A DNA stretch of 64,000 nucleotides from Stratiolaelaps scimitus. Lineage: Eukaryota; Arthropoda; Arachnida; Mesostigmata; Laelapidae. Location: the NCBI GenBank assembly GCA_019614645.1, contig JABWDB010000034.1, forward strand, positions 2,170,001 to 2,234,000, given 5' to 3'. Shown here one piece after another: positions 1 to 11,446 of the stretch; position 1 is the first letter of the stretch, and every line of letters starts with the position of its first letter. The notes beneath the pieces are model-generated. The model was not told the origin of the DNA. It saw only the letters and a program-made list of their open reading frames with translations, and searched no databases. The position numbers were made by a program, and so were the translations under genes.

Positions 1-290
1 AGGCGAGGCTAGTCACCGTCACTCTACGGACTCCCGCAGTTAAGACATTAGCGAATCCGGTCACTGCAGCGATCGCGTGGTAACCGGCTGAGGTATTGGG
101 GATACGGGCTTCAAAACAGCAGGTAATTTCCTTAGACAACGGGACGTTCGCGTTAGAAATCACCGCAAGACCAGTTTCCAATGGGGCAATAGCATTTCAT
201 TGATGTATAAACGTACATTGAAACGGCTAAGGACGACAAAAAGCGTGTTGGATTTCCTAAATGCTTTAATAATGAATAGTTCTTACTTCT
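1..290. other. Non-coding start of window
   Basis: Mixed-composition unique sequence with no recognisable domain, RNA gene or repeat. A short open frame starting at 200 runs into the TA repeat and encodes Ile-Tyr alternation, which is a microsatellite artefact. I see nothing else here. Confidence 0.5.
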
Positions 291-292
291 TT

Positions 293-358
293 AATATATA
301 TATATATATATATATTAAAGAATATATATACATATATATATATATATATACATATATA
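293..358. repeat. Interrupted (TA)n microsatellite
   Basis: Alternating T and A for about 65 bases, broken by a short TTAAAGAA segment near 315 and by two C insertions. The TATACATATA interruption style recurs at most TA arrays in this window, for example near 11.4 and 46.5 kb. The frames it opens are Tyr-Ile runs. Confidence 0.95.
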
Positions 359-983
359 AGCGGCTCTAGTAATTTTCTTACGGAAGTTTCGGCCTTATCA
401 TCTTTCAGCAGCAAGCAAAAACCTCCACCTCCACTGGATAAGCCGTATATCAGCTATTTCGGAGCGCGGCAATTTGTGAACTCCATGAACAATGATAACA
501 AAGTCAGCAGCGTAAAGAAGGCGAACGTAGCTCCGAACTAGGGGTCTGACCTCGAGGCCCGGACCGCTAAGTTTCCACCCCAAGTTCACACCCGGCTGCT
601 GCTGACCCGAAAACAATTCCGTGGACCTGAAATGTTGGCGGCGAGTTGGCCCGGAAAATTTACTTCACTGCTGGATCAGAAGCTAGGAAGCAGGACGACG
701 GCGGCCAGCCCGACACCGCTGGTCCGGGCGGTCAGCCGGCAATGCGAGTGTCCAACAATTAGTCGAGAGTGCCAACCGGTCAGGCGTCCTAGCACTGGGC
801 ACCTCCAGGGCAACAACTTTGCTTAACCCCACCTTCTGTTGCTACTAGGAGTGCCTGTTCTTATTGGCGCACAGTAAGTGGAGGATGCTCCCTGAACAGC
901 GACCACAACCACAAGACAGACACATCTGACTGCGTCTCATCTGCTGTACACGCATCCCTTTTCGAGTTTCGGATCACGACTGT

Positions 984-1015
984 TGCCGCCGCCGCCGCCG
1001 CCGCCGCTGCTGCTA
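984..1015. repeat. (GCC)n trinucleotide repeat
   Basis: About eight GCC units followed by GCT units. Read on the minus strand it gives a poly-Ala run inside a chance frame, and on the plus strand a poly-Pro/Leu run. Triplet slippage is a sufficient explanation. Confidence 0.9.
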
Positions 1016-1611
1016 ACTCAGGGCATCTACAGCGGCCACTGCCCTTGCCGCGGTGGCGGCGGGTGGCGTTGGGCGTTCCGCTCTTCTCGTGTCTTTGTTC
1101 ATGGAAAGCACGAACATGGAGAGCGAGCACTTCACTTCGGTAGTCGTTGCCAATTTCCTACCGCCGAGCGCACACAGTGCGCAGTGTTACTTGTGCTCGC
1201 AGCCGGCGGCCAAAGCTGCCTTGTACCGCTCGCTTGTCCCTGTCTCCCTCCCTCCCTCACCAAGCCAGCTCGTTACCATTTCGAAGTAACGACTAAGTGT
1301 GTAAGCATCAGCAGAAGCGGCAGCACCGGCCGGCTCTCTCGGGGAGTCGACTCGTCAGCTCCTGGCCCTGTTGTGGCAGTGGTGGCGGCGGCTGCGGCTG
1401 CGGCCACTTGTGCTTATTAAAAACTTGATATCGTGTCTTCATTGCTCGTCTTCATTACCGAGTCTTATTGCTGGCCGGGTTCTGGCTGCTGGCCGCTGCC
1501 ACTCCGCGCTGCCCACGAACGTCCCGAGCTCGTAAAGTGCCCACCGCCGCCGACGCCCCTGCTGCTACTGCTGCTGCCGCGCACTCTCACAGCCTCCATC
1601 GTTTTGAACAA

Positions 1612-1653
1612 GACGACGATGGACGTCGTCGTCGTCGCCGTCGACGACGACGA
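1612..1653. repeat. Self-complementary GAC/GTC triplet cluster
   Basis: A GACGACGA run (1612-1619) is followed by a GTC run (about 1625-1636), and then by GACGACGACGA (1643-1653). The middle run can pair with either flank, giving a mutually exclusive hairpin choice in single-stranded DNA or RNA. It translates to a Val-Val-Val / Asp-Asp-Asp patch on the plus strand. Confidence 0.75.
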
Positions 1654-1717
1654 ACATGACGGCCTCCTAGCCTGGGACTCCCGGCAGGGCAGACAGCAGG
1701 CCCAAAACAGCAACGGC

Positions 1718-1744
1718 AGAGAGAGAGAGAGAGAGAGAGAGAGA
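1718..1744. repeat. (AG)n microsatellite
   Basis: Uninterrupted AG dinucleotides. They produce the Arg-Glu alternation seen in an overlapping chance frame, so that alternation is not evidence of a charged protein. Confidence 0.95.
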
Positions 1745-2205
1745 TACAGGCAGCCAAGAGATGAAGAGAGTCATGGAACGAGAGACAGCGAGTCGCACAA
1801 GCGGAGAAGAAGGCCACGAGGGGACCTGCCACCGGCCCTCGCCGCGGCCACGGCAGCAGCAGCCGCAGCCGCAGTAGCGGCGGCGTATGCTCGTATATGC
1901 GCGAATAATTTAATATTACACATGTATGTTGGCCCAGTCCCTACCGTTCGGTGGCTTCTTGTTATTCCCTCCGCGGTGCTGGCCGCCCTTGGCTTTGCCA
2001 TCGCTGATCCTGTTCTGCGTCGGCCTCGTCCGCAGTTTTCGTTGTACGTTAATCGGCGCGATCCTCTATCGCTCTTGTGGTAAGCTCCAATTACGCGAGA
2101 GTGACCGTAGGGGACCAGTGTGACTCGTAGGGTCGAACAAGCGCGGGAACGAGAGAGGCGCAACGGGGGCCGAGACGTGGGATGCAGCAAAAGAAGCGAC
2201 TTCGG

Positions 2206-2234
2206 ACGCCGGCTGGCAGAACGCCGGCTGGCAG
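2206..2234. repeat. 15-bp tandem duplication
   Basis: The 14-mer ACGCCGGCTGGCAG occurs at 2206-2219 and again at 2221-2234 with no mismatch, giving a 15-bp period. It is a small local duplication with no attached function. Confidence 0.85.
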
Positions 2235-4668
2235 CCGACTATGAGTTTTGGCTCTTGTGTGTAAAGGCCGAACAGATGACACTGCCGTGGCGTAGGCGGG
2301 CGACAGCGGCAGCAGCATTAAGATGGAATAGAAAATCTGCGCGTTTGCTTCTTAAGCTACCGAGACACACACACACTAGATGATAACTCACAGAAGTGCC
2401 GCTGGTGGCAGACCGTGGCGGATATCTATTTATGCACGGAAAGCGAGCACATCAAGGGAAGCGCTTGGGAAGCGTTTGACAGCGGCGCCTTGCATGGCCT
2501 GGCCTGGCCTTTTCGGATACACGAGAGCCCAGGGAAATATCAGTGACAGCTAACGAGAAAAGATTCCAAAACGTCCCGGCGCAGAAGACGCGAGCACAGG
2601 CGCTTTCTGTTGTCGTTTTGCTGAATACGCGACGGGAGCGATTCTATAATAGATATGATTTACGCCGCTTTGTGACGTCCGATTGCATGTAGGCGGGTGG
2701 CCAGGTGGTGCCGATCTCGTCCAGACGAACTGACGTCCTACAACTAATGGCAAGAGGTCTGGACCGCAGCTTAAACCCCGTTGGACTCCCCATTCATAAT
2801 ATACTTTTTATGCCCAACGTCGATCAGAGAGACCACACAGAGAAACATAACAGAGAAAGGCTGGTTCATGCTGGCCCAGTTGCCGAGGACGGATCTGGCC
2901 CTGACAGCACAGACCGCCCCTTCGTGATTGCGCCTCACTCAGCTGTCGCAGTGCCCAGGGCTAAGCCTGGCTTTCCCTGCTGCCTCGAGACTCTCAATGG
3001 CGGCCGCCAATCTCCTCTTCAACTCTTTGCCGTCTCCCCCCCTCTTTCTCACTACTCAACCGCCACTACCACCACCACCGTCGAATGGCCAACCAACCAA
3101 AGGGCGCCCAGCATGCCTCAGCAGAGTACCCCGCAGAGGTCTTTCTACGTAAGATAGCGAGGTGGTATGCCGTGCTCCCGACATCCACACTGAACGACTT
3201 TAGCGGAAGAAGGCCTAGGCGGCCTTCTCACTCATGCTGCTCTCATTTCTGCCAATGATGCTCCGATAGAGGAGATCCTGTGGATGAACGGGAGGCGGTT
3301 GCTGGGGGGGTTGGGGGGGCGACCTTTGTGGGACAAGGAGACCTCCACGGATGATGCTCCAGCTCCGCTTGAGGCGACGATGAGATCAGTGCGACGAGCA
3401 CAGGCCTGGCCCACCAGGTGATGAGGCCTTTCAGCTGAAGTCTCGTCTAGTATGATCTCTCTCTGGCTCTCTCTGTCTCTCTAGGCGGCGAGAGAGTGTG
3501 GTTGCTGTGGTTGTCTGTTGTAGAGGATGGCTTGCCTGCGTTCCAACAGCCTGCATGGCCTGCTACGGCCTCTGATGCGACGAGGCGGGAGAGGACGTCG
3601 AGCGAACGCTAACCCGTAACGAGGGTCGGAGCCGCGTCACTATTCCGCGTGGCTGAGACAACAACAGGACTGGAGCGAAGCAAGACTCTTCGGCTGATAA
3701 GTGCGGTCGACGCACGGCCAGAGTACGAAGTGTGTAGCTGGGCGTCATCACCCCCCCCCCACCCGCTTTTGCACTGCCATGTCCGCTTGCCGAATATAAA
3801 CTTTATGATGGAGGAGAGCTGGTGGTGCCGCGCCCTTCCACACTCAGCGTTCCTTCCCGTTATGCCTACACACTGCCTCAAACACAGGGCACCCACCCGC
3901 CATATAGCGCTCCGTAGCTTCTGTAGCCTGTCTAGCTATCTGCGTATCAGAAAACAGAGAATGCCAAGAGAAGCCAGTGGACTTTCGGCGTCTTCCTTTT
4001 CTTCGCAGTCCTGCTATTCGTGCTCTTAGAGAGCCTAACTCAAATGAGAGTTTGAACATAGGTCTTGTGAGTGGGGACCATGGAACTGAGTTACTGAGTT
4101 AGCAGCAGCAGCAGCAGCCCTCACTACTTCAGCTGCACAGACGGAGTCCACAAAACGGACAACGATGGCCGGCATCGGAAGCTTTCCCAGGCATTTTCGC
4201 TGGTTGCCAGAACGCCAGCAGGGCGTATCCAACCCTTCACCCTTTAACATCGTCGTTCCCGACGGCTCTATAGGTTAACGGCATCCGCTGACTGCTGCCG
4301 GTCCAGCCTAACTTTAGCATTGCGGCGCACTGTATCTCAGCACGGCGCACCCTCAGCGGATGCTGCCACTCTTCGTGCGCTTCCTGGCTCCGAGCCGCGC
4401 CGCGGCATCGTTCGTCCTTCCTCATGCTCAAGTGGCCTCGCCAGTGGTCCAAGGCGTGAAGGCAACTCAGCGTGACTGATGAGTAGCGTTCTCTCCCGGC
4501 GCTGATCGATCGCCGCGCGCCGCCTCTCCACCACGCTCGGTGTGTGCGTCATCCGCCGATGCACCTTCGAAGGCTTCCCGTGCTCCCAGCAGCCCATTCA
4601 CGTCCAGTGTGTGGTGGAACGTGGAGAAGGGGTGACTCGGCAAACGGCTGCATTCGACAACGCCTTGA

Positions 4669-4716
4669 GCGGCAGGACGATGCAGTCCTGCCGCCTTGCA
4701 GGACGGCAAGTCCTGC
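4669..4716. repeat. Two consecutive GC-rich hairpins
   Basis: The first hairpin has a perfect 10-bp stem (4669-4678 with 4685-4694; left arm GCGGCAGGAC, 6-nt loop). The second has a perfect 7-bp stem (4698-4704 with 4710-4716; left arm GCAGGAC, 5-nt loop). Both carry the same GCAGGAC/GTCCTGC core, so the unit appears duplicated in tandem. There is no U tract after it, so it is not a bacterial-type terminator. Confidence 0.8.
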
Positions 4717-5273
4717 GGAGCGGCGAACGACGATTAGCGGGACTGGATCGAACGTCTGTACTGGTCACCGCCGTTGCATTGGCGGTACATTGCCCAACGA
4801 AAGAAGGAAGGCCGGGGCCCCACTCGGTCGTCGACGTTCGTCGACCAATGGCAACAGCGGTCCGCATCTGACAGCAAAGTCGTACAAAGTCCGAAGTCCT
4901 CGTTCCGCTATAAATAAGCAGACATGCACAGCATGCATTGTGCTTAGTAGAATAACGCAACGAACGACTGCTGCCTTCTGCATAAAGTGCAGAGTGGCAC
5001 TGGTCCAGGACGTTAGGCACGGACGGAGCTCGGGACAACAGTGGCATAACTGGCGCGGCCAAATTGCCGCAGCAAAGCGCTGCTCGGCACGTCTCTTGCA
5101 ACAATCCTCCAGCCTGTGTCGCCGTGGTAGAGAACAGCGATCAGGAGTCGGGCTGCTAAATCCAAGCGGGTCAAATGCTTAGCGTAACCGAGGGCCGGGG
5201 GAGAGGAGTTCACTTTGTGATTAATCACACCAGTTAACTTGATTGCGTTCACAGCCTAATGCAGGCGGTAGTG

Positions 5274-5329
5274 CTGGGTTGGTTGGCTGGCTGGCTGGCT
5301 GGCAGGCAGGCAGGCAGGATGGCTGGCTA
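5274..5329. repeat. GGCT / GGCA tetranucleotide tandem repeat
   Basis: A run of GGCT units passes into GGCA units and back to GGCT, so it is a compound tetranucleotide microsatellite. Related GGCA/GGCC runs recur at 16.88-16.93 kb and 23.45-23.49 kb. Confidence 0.95.
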
Positions 5330-7820
5330 TTTAACGGTGTCGGTGTGAGACCCAAGCGTCTATTTGCGGTTAGCGTATGGTGCCGGTTTCATCGTCCATA
5401 GGTTAGGATGTCTTCTCGAGTAAGTAATAAGTATAGGAGTTTGCGAACGACAAGCACCAAAGTTCCCAGCGAACTCTCAGCCGTGCGCCACGCTAATAAG
5501 AACAAGAGATCGAGCCTATGATTCCACTTTAACCAGTCGCTCGCTCGCTCGCAGTGAGTGCTAGAAGTCGAAGCCATGGACGGGGATGGTTGCGCTGGTG
5601 TAGCTATATAGATGCCAGTCGCGGTACCAGCAGCTCAGCAGCAACAATAGCCAGTGAGAAATCAATGATATCAGCACAGTAAACAGTGAACAATGGCTGC
5701 TGGCCCCGCCGTTCGAGTCGATATCGCCTTGGGAGCAGACGCTCGTCGCCCAACTTCACCTGATGACCTCGGGGAGACGACCAAGCAAACGGAGAAGGGC
5801 CAAACGACCAACCACAGATCTCTTCTCCCCGCTGCGGCGTAGGGCACACACTCTACATAGGACTCGATGGACACTTCGACGTAGTCGTCTCGCGGTAGCG
5901 GCTGGCTGGCTGGCCATGCTAAAACGACGGCTAACGAAAGCCTGAGGGGGCACAAAACCCTACGGCAGGCTCGAGAAACGACCTGGAGGCAGGCAGACGA
6001 AAGAGCAGCAAGTGCAAATGAATGCGAGATTAATATCCATTAAGGCAGTACCCGTACACCCCGAGGCCCTTTAGCAGTAGAACGCCCGATGTAAACACAC
6101 GGCCATGCGTGTGTGTCAGTTGGCCGCCTCATCTCCTTCTCAACAGCAGCACCATCGAAAATCAGGCAAAACCAACCAACCAACCCCCCTTTCTCTCCGC
6201 TTCCAAAAGCTGTCGTCTCAACCACTGTGGTTGGTGGAGGCTGCACGTCCAGGGTCAGGAGGGGGCGCGCTGGGTCCCCTTCTCCTGGTAGTTTGCTCTG
6301 CAGGCCGCTGCCACCGGGAGCGAACCCTCCAGCCCTAACTCAGCCTGCACTCGAGATTTGGCCGCCGTTCATCTTGATTCTGTCTCTCGATTTCTCGTCG
6401 GCCGCGCACCGCGTGTGCATTCTCGTTGGGAGTGAACTTCTGTCATGTGCCCTTTTACTAAGATGAGGGCTCGTTGGTCGGACGGGGAGGCGCGGGGGGG
6501 ACGAAGCTGGGCGGGTCTAGGCGAGTTTGGCTACGGAACCCAGCGAGCGGGTTTGCAAAGGAGCACAGTCGGGGGCGGGGGGCGAGTTATACGCTGCCCC
6601 TAAATTCGCTACTCGCTCTGAGACGTCGCAGATGGCTGGGAAAAAAGCGTGGTGCAGGAGGGTGTACCGTAGAGTGAACTGCTGTTTCCACTGTCACTCT
6701 GTCCCCGCTGCGGCCTCTATCGCTGTGCGGCGAATGGAGGCATATGGCAACCACAAAGCAAATTCGATTTGTCTCCACGCCCATCGTTCGCTTCTCCTCT
6801 CCTCCGTCGTCGTCCTCAAGGTTTTCGTTTTATGGCGGAGCGCCACGGCCAAGCGTAGTAGCCGGGTCGGACTAGCTAGACGAAGCTCAGCTCAGCGGGA
6901 TCTACGAACCTGACGGAAGCAGAAGGAACAGTTCGGGAGTTAAGTAGTACCACCACGACCCCGGGGCGAGGAGTGAGCGAGCATACTAGCGATCGGGATG
7001 CCACACGTGGATCACTGAAGCTCCGATGTTGAAGCAGTGGATGGAAGACCTCTCCGCGCCTGTGCGGAGAGGTTTCGAGAGCCGACATAGATAGATAGAT
7101 AAATATATAGAAGAATGAAAACGCACGAAGATTCCGCGACCCTCTTAGCAGGCCTGACTTGACTACAGGCTCATCGGTCCTATTGCTTGTGGCTACTGGT
7201 GCAAGTCCCTGTACTCGGAGTCCTTCGCTTTCGTAAGGACCGCTGTCGGCGGGCGCCCTCGACGCGCCTGTCCTTCTCCTCTTCTTTATGTAGTCTCTTC
7301 CTCGCTAAAACCACTGCGTTTGGTGGTTGGCCTGTTCAAATCTAATTATGCTCCTAGCTGAGATCTTTTCGAGCACAGGTCGTATTGGGAGCGAGGGGGG
7401 GTGCGCAGCTGGGGAAAGCTTTCGGCGGAGGAGGTTGGTCGGCCCGGGAAAAATCAGCAAACGTCTTTGGTCGCGTTTCGTCGTTCGTGCCTTCACATCC
7501 CGCAGCAGCACCAGTAGCAGGATGACGTGAGGATCAGCGGTGAGAGACATAACGGCCGGAAGATGGTGGTCATATAAATCCATAAAAAGGCGGGGAAGAT
7601 GCGATATGATACAAGCGAGAGGAACAACCACCATTCATCGTCGTGTCGTCACCGAGACACTGGCTTACGAGAGATGGGTTGCAGTTAACAATGTTATGAA
7701 CTGCGGAAAAGGGTAGAATGAAAATAAAAGTTGATTCACCACTATCGCTTGGCTGCTACCCGAACGGTGCATTGCGTGCTCTCAATTATCATAAGCAAAC
7801 ACAAATAGGCAATCCTCTAA
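5330..7820. other. Mostly GC-rich block, no supported gene
   Basis: Overlapping frames on both strands (for example 6113-6466 and 6527-6913 on plus, 5671-5955 and 7305-7634 on minus) carry no recognisable domain. Local features are G tracts near 6480-6500 and 6570-6585, and a GATA repeat at 7087-7110. The sequence becomes AT-richer after about 7680, leading into the large palindrome. Confidence 0.5.
7087..7110. repeat. (GATA)n microsatellite
   Basis: Three to four GATA units grading into AAATATATAG. Short and imperfect. Confidence 0.85.
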
Positions 7821-7821
7821 C

Positions 7822-7823
7822 GA

Positions 7824-7854
<31 letters not shown>

Positions 7855-7973
7855 TTTTCGAGCTGACTCTTAGCTGTTATTCTATCTGATATATATATAT
7901 ATATATACATATGTCAGATAGGAGAACAGCTGAGAGTCAGCTCGACAAAAAAGAAAAAAATATATATATATAA
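7822..7973. repeat. Large palindrome, MITE-like fold-back element
   Basis: Two 31-nt arms (7859-7889 and 7914-7944) are reverse complements at 28 of 31 positions. Two of the three differences become G-U pairs in RNA. The 24-nt centre (7890-7913) is a TA repeat. The symmetry continues outward: left of the stem is a TA array then a T tract (7822-7858), and right of it is an A-rich tract then a TA array (7945-7973). The unit of about 150 bp, with nested terminal complementarity and no coding capacity, fits a MITE or fold-back element inserted in TA-rich DNA. No flanking target duplication can be separated from the TA repeats. The 86-nt core is also in the size range of an animal pre-miRNA hairpin. 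Confidence 0.75.
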
Positions 7974-8849
7974 ACTTATATAACCCCAACCAGAGGGGCG
8001 ATTCCTTGCACAGAACCTTAGAGCGTGCTAAGGTTTAGATTAGGATTCAACACGTTTGAGAGGGTATATTGTGTTATATCAGTTTTTTTTTTGTTGGGAC
8101 TGTGATACTGATATTTCCCAATGTATTTATTATTCATGGTTTCTCTGTTGTAAATGATCGCTTCAATCGATTCCGCTCCACCGTCTGCTCAAGCTGCACT
8201 GGAATCCATCATGCATTGATACTCAAGCGATCATTCAAGGTTCCATTTCACGACATAGCAGCAGCCAGCGGCATTTGGTAATGTCGACCCTGCGCTGTAG
8301 GGCTGTGTAGCAACGTTCTATCTATCCACTAGCTCGCTTTGGTAAGCAGGCCACACGATACAACTCCTGCTGCATGCTGGTCTTCTAAAAGTCCCTTGGA
8401 AGCCGTTTCGCCCTTGACGATTTCAACCCGCTGCAGAACGTTTGCACCGCAAAGTTTAAAGTGGCGACAGCGCAACACTCCTCGCTATGGTATTGCATTT
8501 ACATGCGTAAATTGCATCTCCCCTGGGGCTCTTCGGTTAGGTTGTCTTCTGCCTAGCAAAAGCAGCAAAACTGCCTCTCTGAATGCACTCTTCCCAATCT
8601 TCCACTGCCCCCTAACCCACACCAATTTTAGCATTCATCCACGACTGCCACAATGACATCGTCGGCTGCCGTGCGCACCCCTGCAGTAAACCTCTGCGCC
8701 CGCCAAAGCTAAGGAGATGATGACGAATTGCGTGCTTTGCCAGGATCGCATAGCTCCCGCTCGTCGGCCTGCCTCGTCGTCTTGCTTGTTTCTGTAGAAA
8801 GCCGTGTTCTGTATCGTTTAAGCGTTTTAGTCGATCCGAGGCATCCCGC

Positions 8850-8861
8850 GGGGGGGGGGGG
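8850..8861. repeat. G12 homopolymer
   Basis: Twelve consecutive G. It is one of at least eight G or C tracts of 9 or more bases in this window. Confidence 0.95.
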
Positions 8862-9084
8862 CGGCAGAAATAGGCGCTTGGCTACACTTATCCCTTGTTC
8901 CACGTTGCTTTTGCCAAAGCCCCCGACGTGGCAGTTGTGGCTTTCGGAGCACGCACCCCGCTGCCCTTGCATGGACTAGTGGGCCACTTCGCCGCACGCT
9001 AATCTCAACAGCGCGATTACCGATTACGTGTCCGCATGCTAAGCCCGAAGCATGTTGTTATGTCTGATGTCCGGCCCCTTGCAG

Positions 9085-9097
9085 CCCCCCCCCCCCC
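9085..9097. repeat. C13 homopolymer
   Basis: Thirteen consecutive C. The true length may vary because such tracts slip during replication and sequencing. Confidence 0.95.
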
Positions 9098-11389
9098 GCA
9101 CAGGCGTCAGGCCTTGCCTCGAGCGAGCTCGTTGACCCGGCATACAGGAATCGACAGACTAGCCTCGTCGTGCGCCCCACGAAGGAGCAGGCATATGCAG
9201 ATCGGGACAAGCGTGCATGGATTTAAATTCGACGATGGCGCGGGTGGGCGTCGAGCGCAGGTTCCGCGGGACGTACACACATGTACAGCGAGATGAAGAG
9301 AGAGAGGGAGAGAGAGAGAATACATCCATGGGGAGCTGTAACCCCTGTCGTCAGCATGTTCATTTGCGAATCACTGTTTACATAGCGCATGTTGGAAGTA
9401 GGCACTGTGGAAAGTTTCATTAAAGCCGAGTTACCGATGATGCCTGCTAAGCGCATCTGATTGCATTATGAATAATGCGGGATTTCTCGTTAACCACAAT
9501 AATAATAATAACAGATATAATAACAAAATTGATATGTGTTACTATTTGGCTGCTGCCCATAAAATTCCATATAGGCCGCTGCAAGTGCCTAGAGGGGTTT
9601 GTTAGGCGGCGCAGTACATCAAGAATGAACGGCACACACATTTTTAAAACGAGTAAATTTCAGTAGACGACATCAAAAACAGGAGGAAAATCAAAAAAAA
9701 GAACCAGCAGCCTCCGTCATTTCCCATTGGTTTTTATTTTTGCAGCGATTCCCTCTTTTTGCAATCGCCACGCTGGTTTCAGTCACCCACCACAAAGTAA
9801 GTCCTTTTGAGAAAATGCCACTTCTAGCCGACCTCTATCCCTTTTTCTGCCACTGCGTTCCTGGCACACCTCGGCAATCCGCTAGACGTTCTAAAGCCAA
9901 AATCAAACCTGATCTCTTGTTGAACAGATTCGATTGCCGGAGACGCAGCCAGAAGGTTATGCGCCTTCGACGTCCAGCCGTGACAAGTGAGACAGCGGCC
10001 TGGACGTGTCCCTTCTTCAGATTCTTTCACAAAGTCCAGACGTTTAGAAACGCCCAAGTGGTTTGTTGTCGGATTTCTCTTTAAAGGAAAAGCCATGGAG
10101 TGAAGGAGGGAAAACGCTCAAACTTGTTACAAGTTTCGAGACTAGATGCTGATACAAACCTCGAAGGGTGTCCGTGCCACATTCAAGTATTCCATGTGCT
10201 ATGAGTGCCCTTTCAACATAGTTTCTTCCTCCCCTTTCGACATAGTCTCGTCCTTTGTGGGGCAGAGGGTCCCGTGAAGATGTACACGGCAGTGTCACAA
10301 AGGCGCATAAACATTTCACTCTCGGGGATTCGGCCGCTTGCGGATGCAATGCCCATATAAAGGAGCCCGTCTAGAGACGAGCTGCTGACCAAAGGAAGGG
10401 GTGGCTGTCTCTTTGACACGCTTGGACACAGCACCCTTAAAGACGCTCTGTTACAGGCCAAATGCCCCTTGACCAGGGACCATGCAGCTCAGCGGCAATT
10501 GTGGTGGCGGTGCGACAGCAGCAGCAGCAGCATCGCATGCTGCCTCGCTACTCGACCAGGCCAAACGTAGTGACGTTCATCTGGCTATTGGCTTTACTTT
10601 AAAGGCAAGCTAGGTAGCGAGCTAAGGACCGTAATGTGACCTACTTCATCGATGAGGCCACCTCACTTTCTGCCGAAGAGAACGGCAAACATGGAGCTGG
10701 CTCGGCAAGTCGGCTTTTAGTTTCGTACAGAGTATCACGGGCTAAAGAAAAGGCGACGCCGAGAATGTTGGCATGGGTGTGGACCCAAGGCCGAGCCAAG
10801 GATTGGCACGCTCCGGTCAAGCTAGCCCCCTAGCGGATGTGCTCGTGGAGGTACGGAAGTGGAAGCCACGTTCAGGGACAAGCCAGCCCGTAGTGTCGTG
10901 GAGTGCTTGCGTGGAGTGCAGGGCCAGGTCAACCAGCGTTGAGCGGGATCACAACTCAAGGCAAGCGAGTCTCCTTTTGCCTTGCCAACGAAAGGTGTGC
11001 CGACGGTCGCTTTAAGAGCAGAAGCAGTGTGTGCCAGGCGCCTAAGCATTGAGACGGCACATCGCCTAGGTAGAAGCACAAGAAGTCGAAGGACGTCGAA
11101 AGAAAGGCTTCTCCACGTACGAAGGAACGAGCGAAGGGAGACTCAGTAGGATTTTGAAAGCCTTTTATAGGGACAGCACGGATAGCACGCCGGCTCCCCT
11201 ACCCGCCGAAGGAGAAGCCCCACCACAAGGAACAGGCTCTAAATATATAGAATATGAAGGATACTGGTCCTTTTTCTCCACTCGGTATGGCCATCCGCCG
11301 TCGAGTCGTGTCGGTGAAACCTGGGGTGCGCACACCGTTCCTCTATGTGGCTCTGTCCGTATGCGCGAGGCTATGGGGAAGGTTACAGT

Positions 11390-11390
11390 C

Positions 11391-11444
<54 letters not shown>

Positions 11445-11446
11445 TT
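11390..11446. repeat. Long (TA)n microsatellite
   Basis: About 50 bases of nearly pure TA with CATA interruptions at both ends. Frames across it are Tyr-Ile runs and are artefacts. Confidence 0.97.

Larger units (their letters stand above)
541..5273. other. GC-rich block, no supported gene
   Basis: Visibly GC-rich sequence with frequent CGG, GCC, CAG and CGA triplets. Long frames at 983-1420, 1433-2083, 2705-3157 and 4544-5182 (+) and 1771-2190 and 4598-5104 (-) overlap one another on both strands. They contain Pro, Ala, Arg or Ser runs that come from the triplet repeats, and none shows a recognisable domain. Listed separately inside this block are a GCC array, a self-complementary CGT/CGA stretch, an AG array, a 15-bp tandem repeat and twin hairpins. 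The rest looks like unique non-coding DNA. Confidence 0.5.
7974..11389. other. Mixed-composition block, no supported gene
   Basis: GC-moderate unique DNA with an AT-rich pocket at about 9450-9680 that contains AAT repeats and a GCATTAT/ATAATGC inverted repeat (9463-9478). It also holds a G12 tract (8850-8861), a C13 tract (9085-9097) and an AG run near 9298-9320. Open frames on both strands have no recognised domain. Confidence 0.45.

Noticed and set aside
4669..4716. GC hairpins considered as a rho-independent terminator
   Set aside because: No T tract follows, and the window is eukaryotic.
9463..9478. GCATTAT-GA-ATAATGC inverted repeat
   Set aside because: Only 7-bp arms in AT-rich DNA, which is expected by chance. 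Mentioned in the regional entry only.
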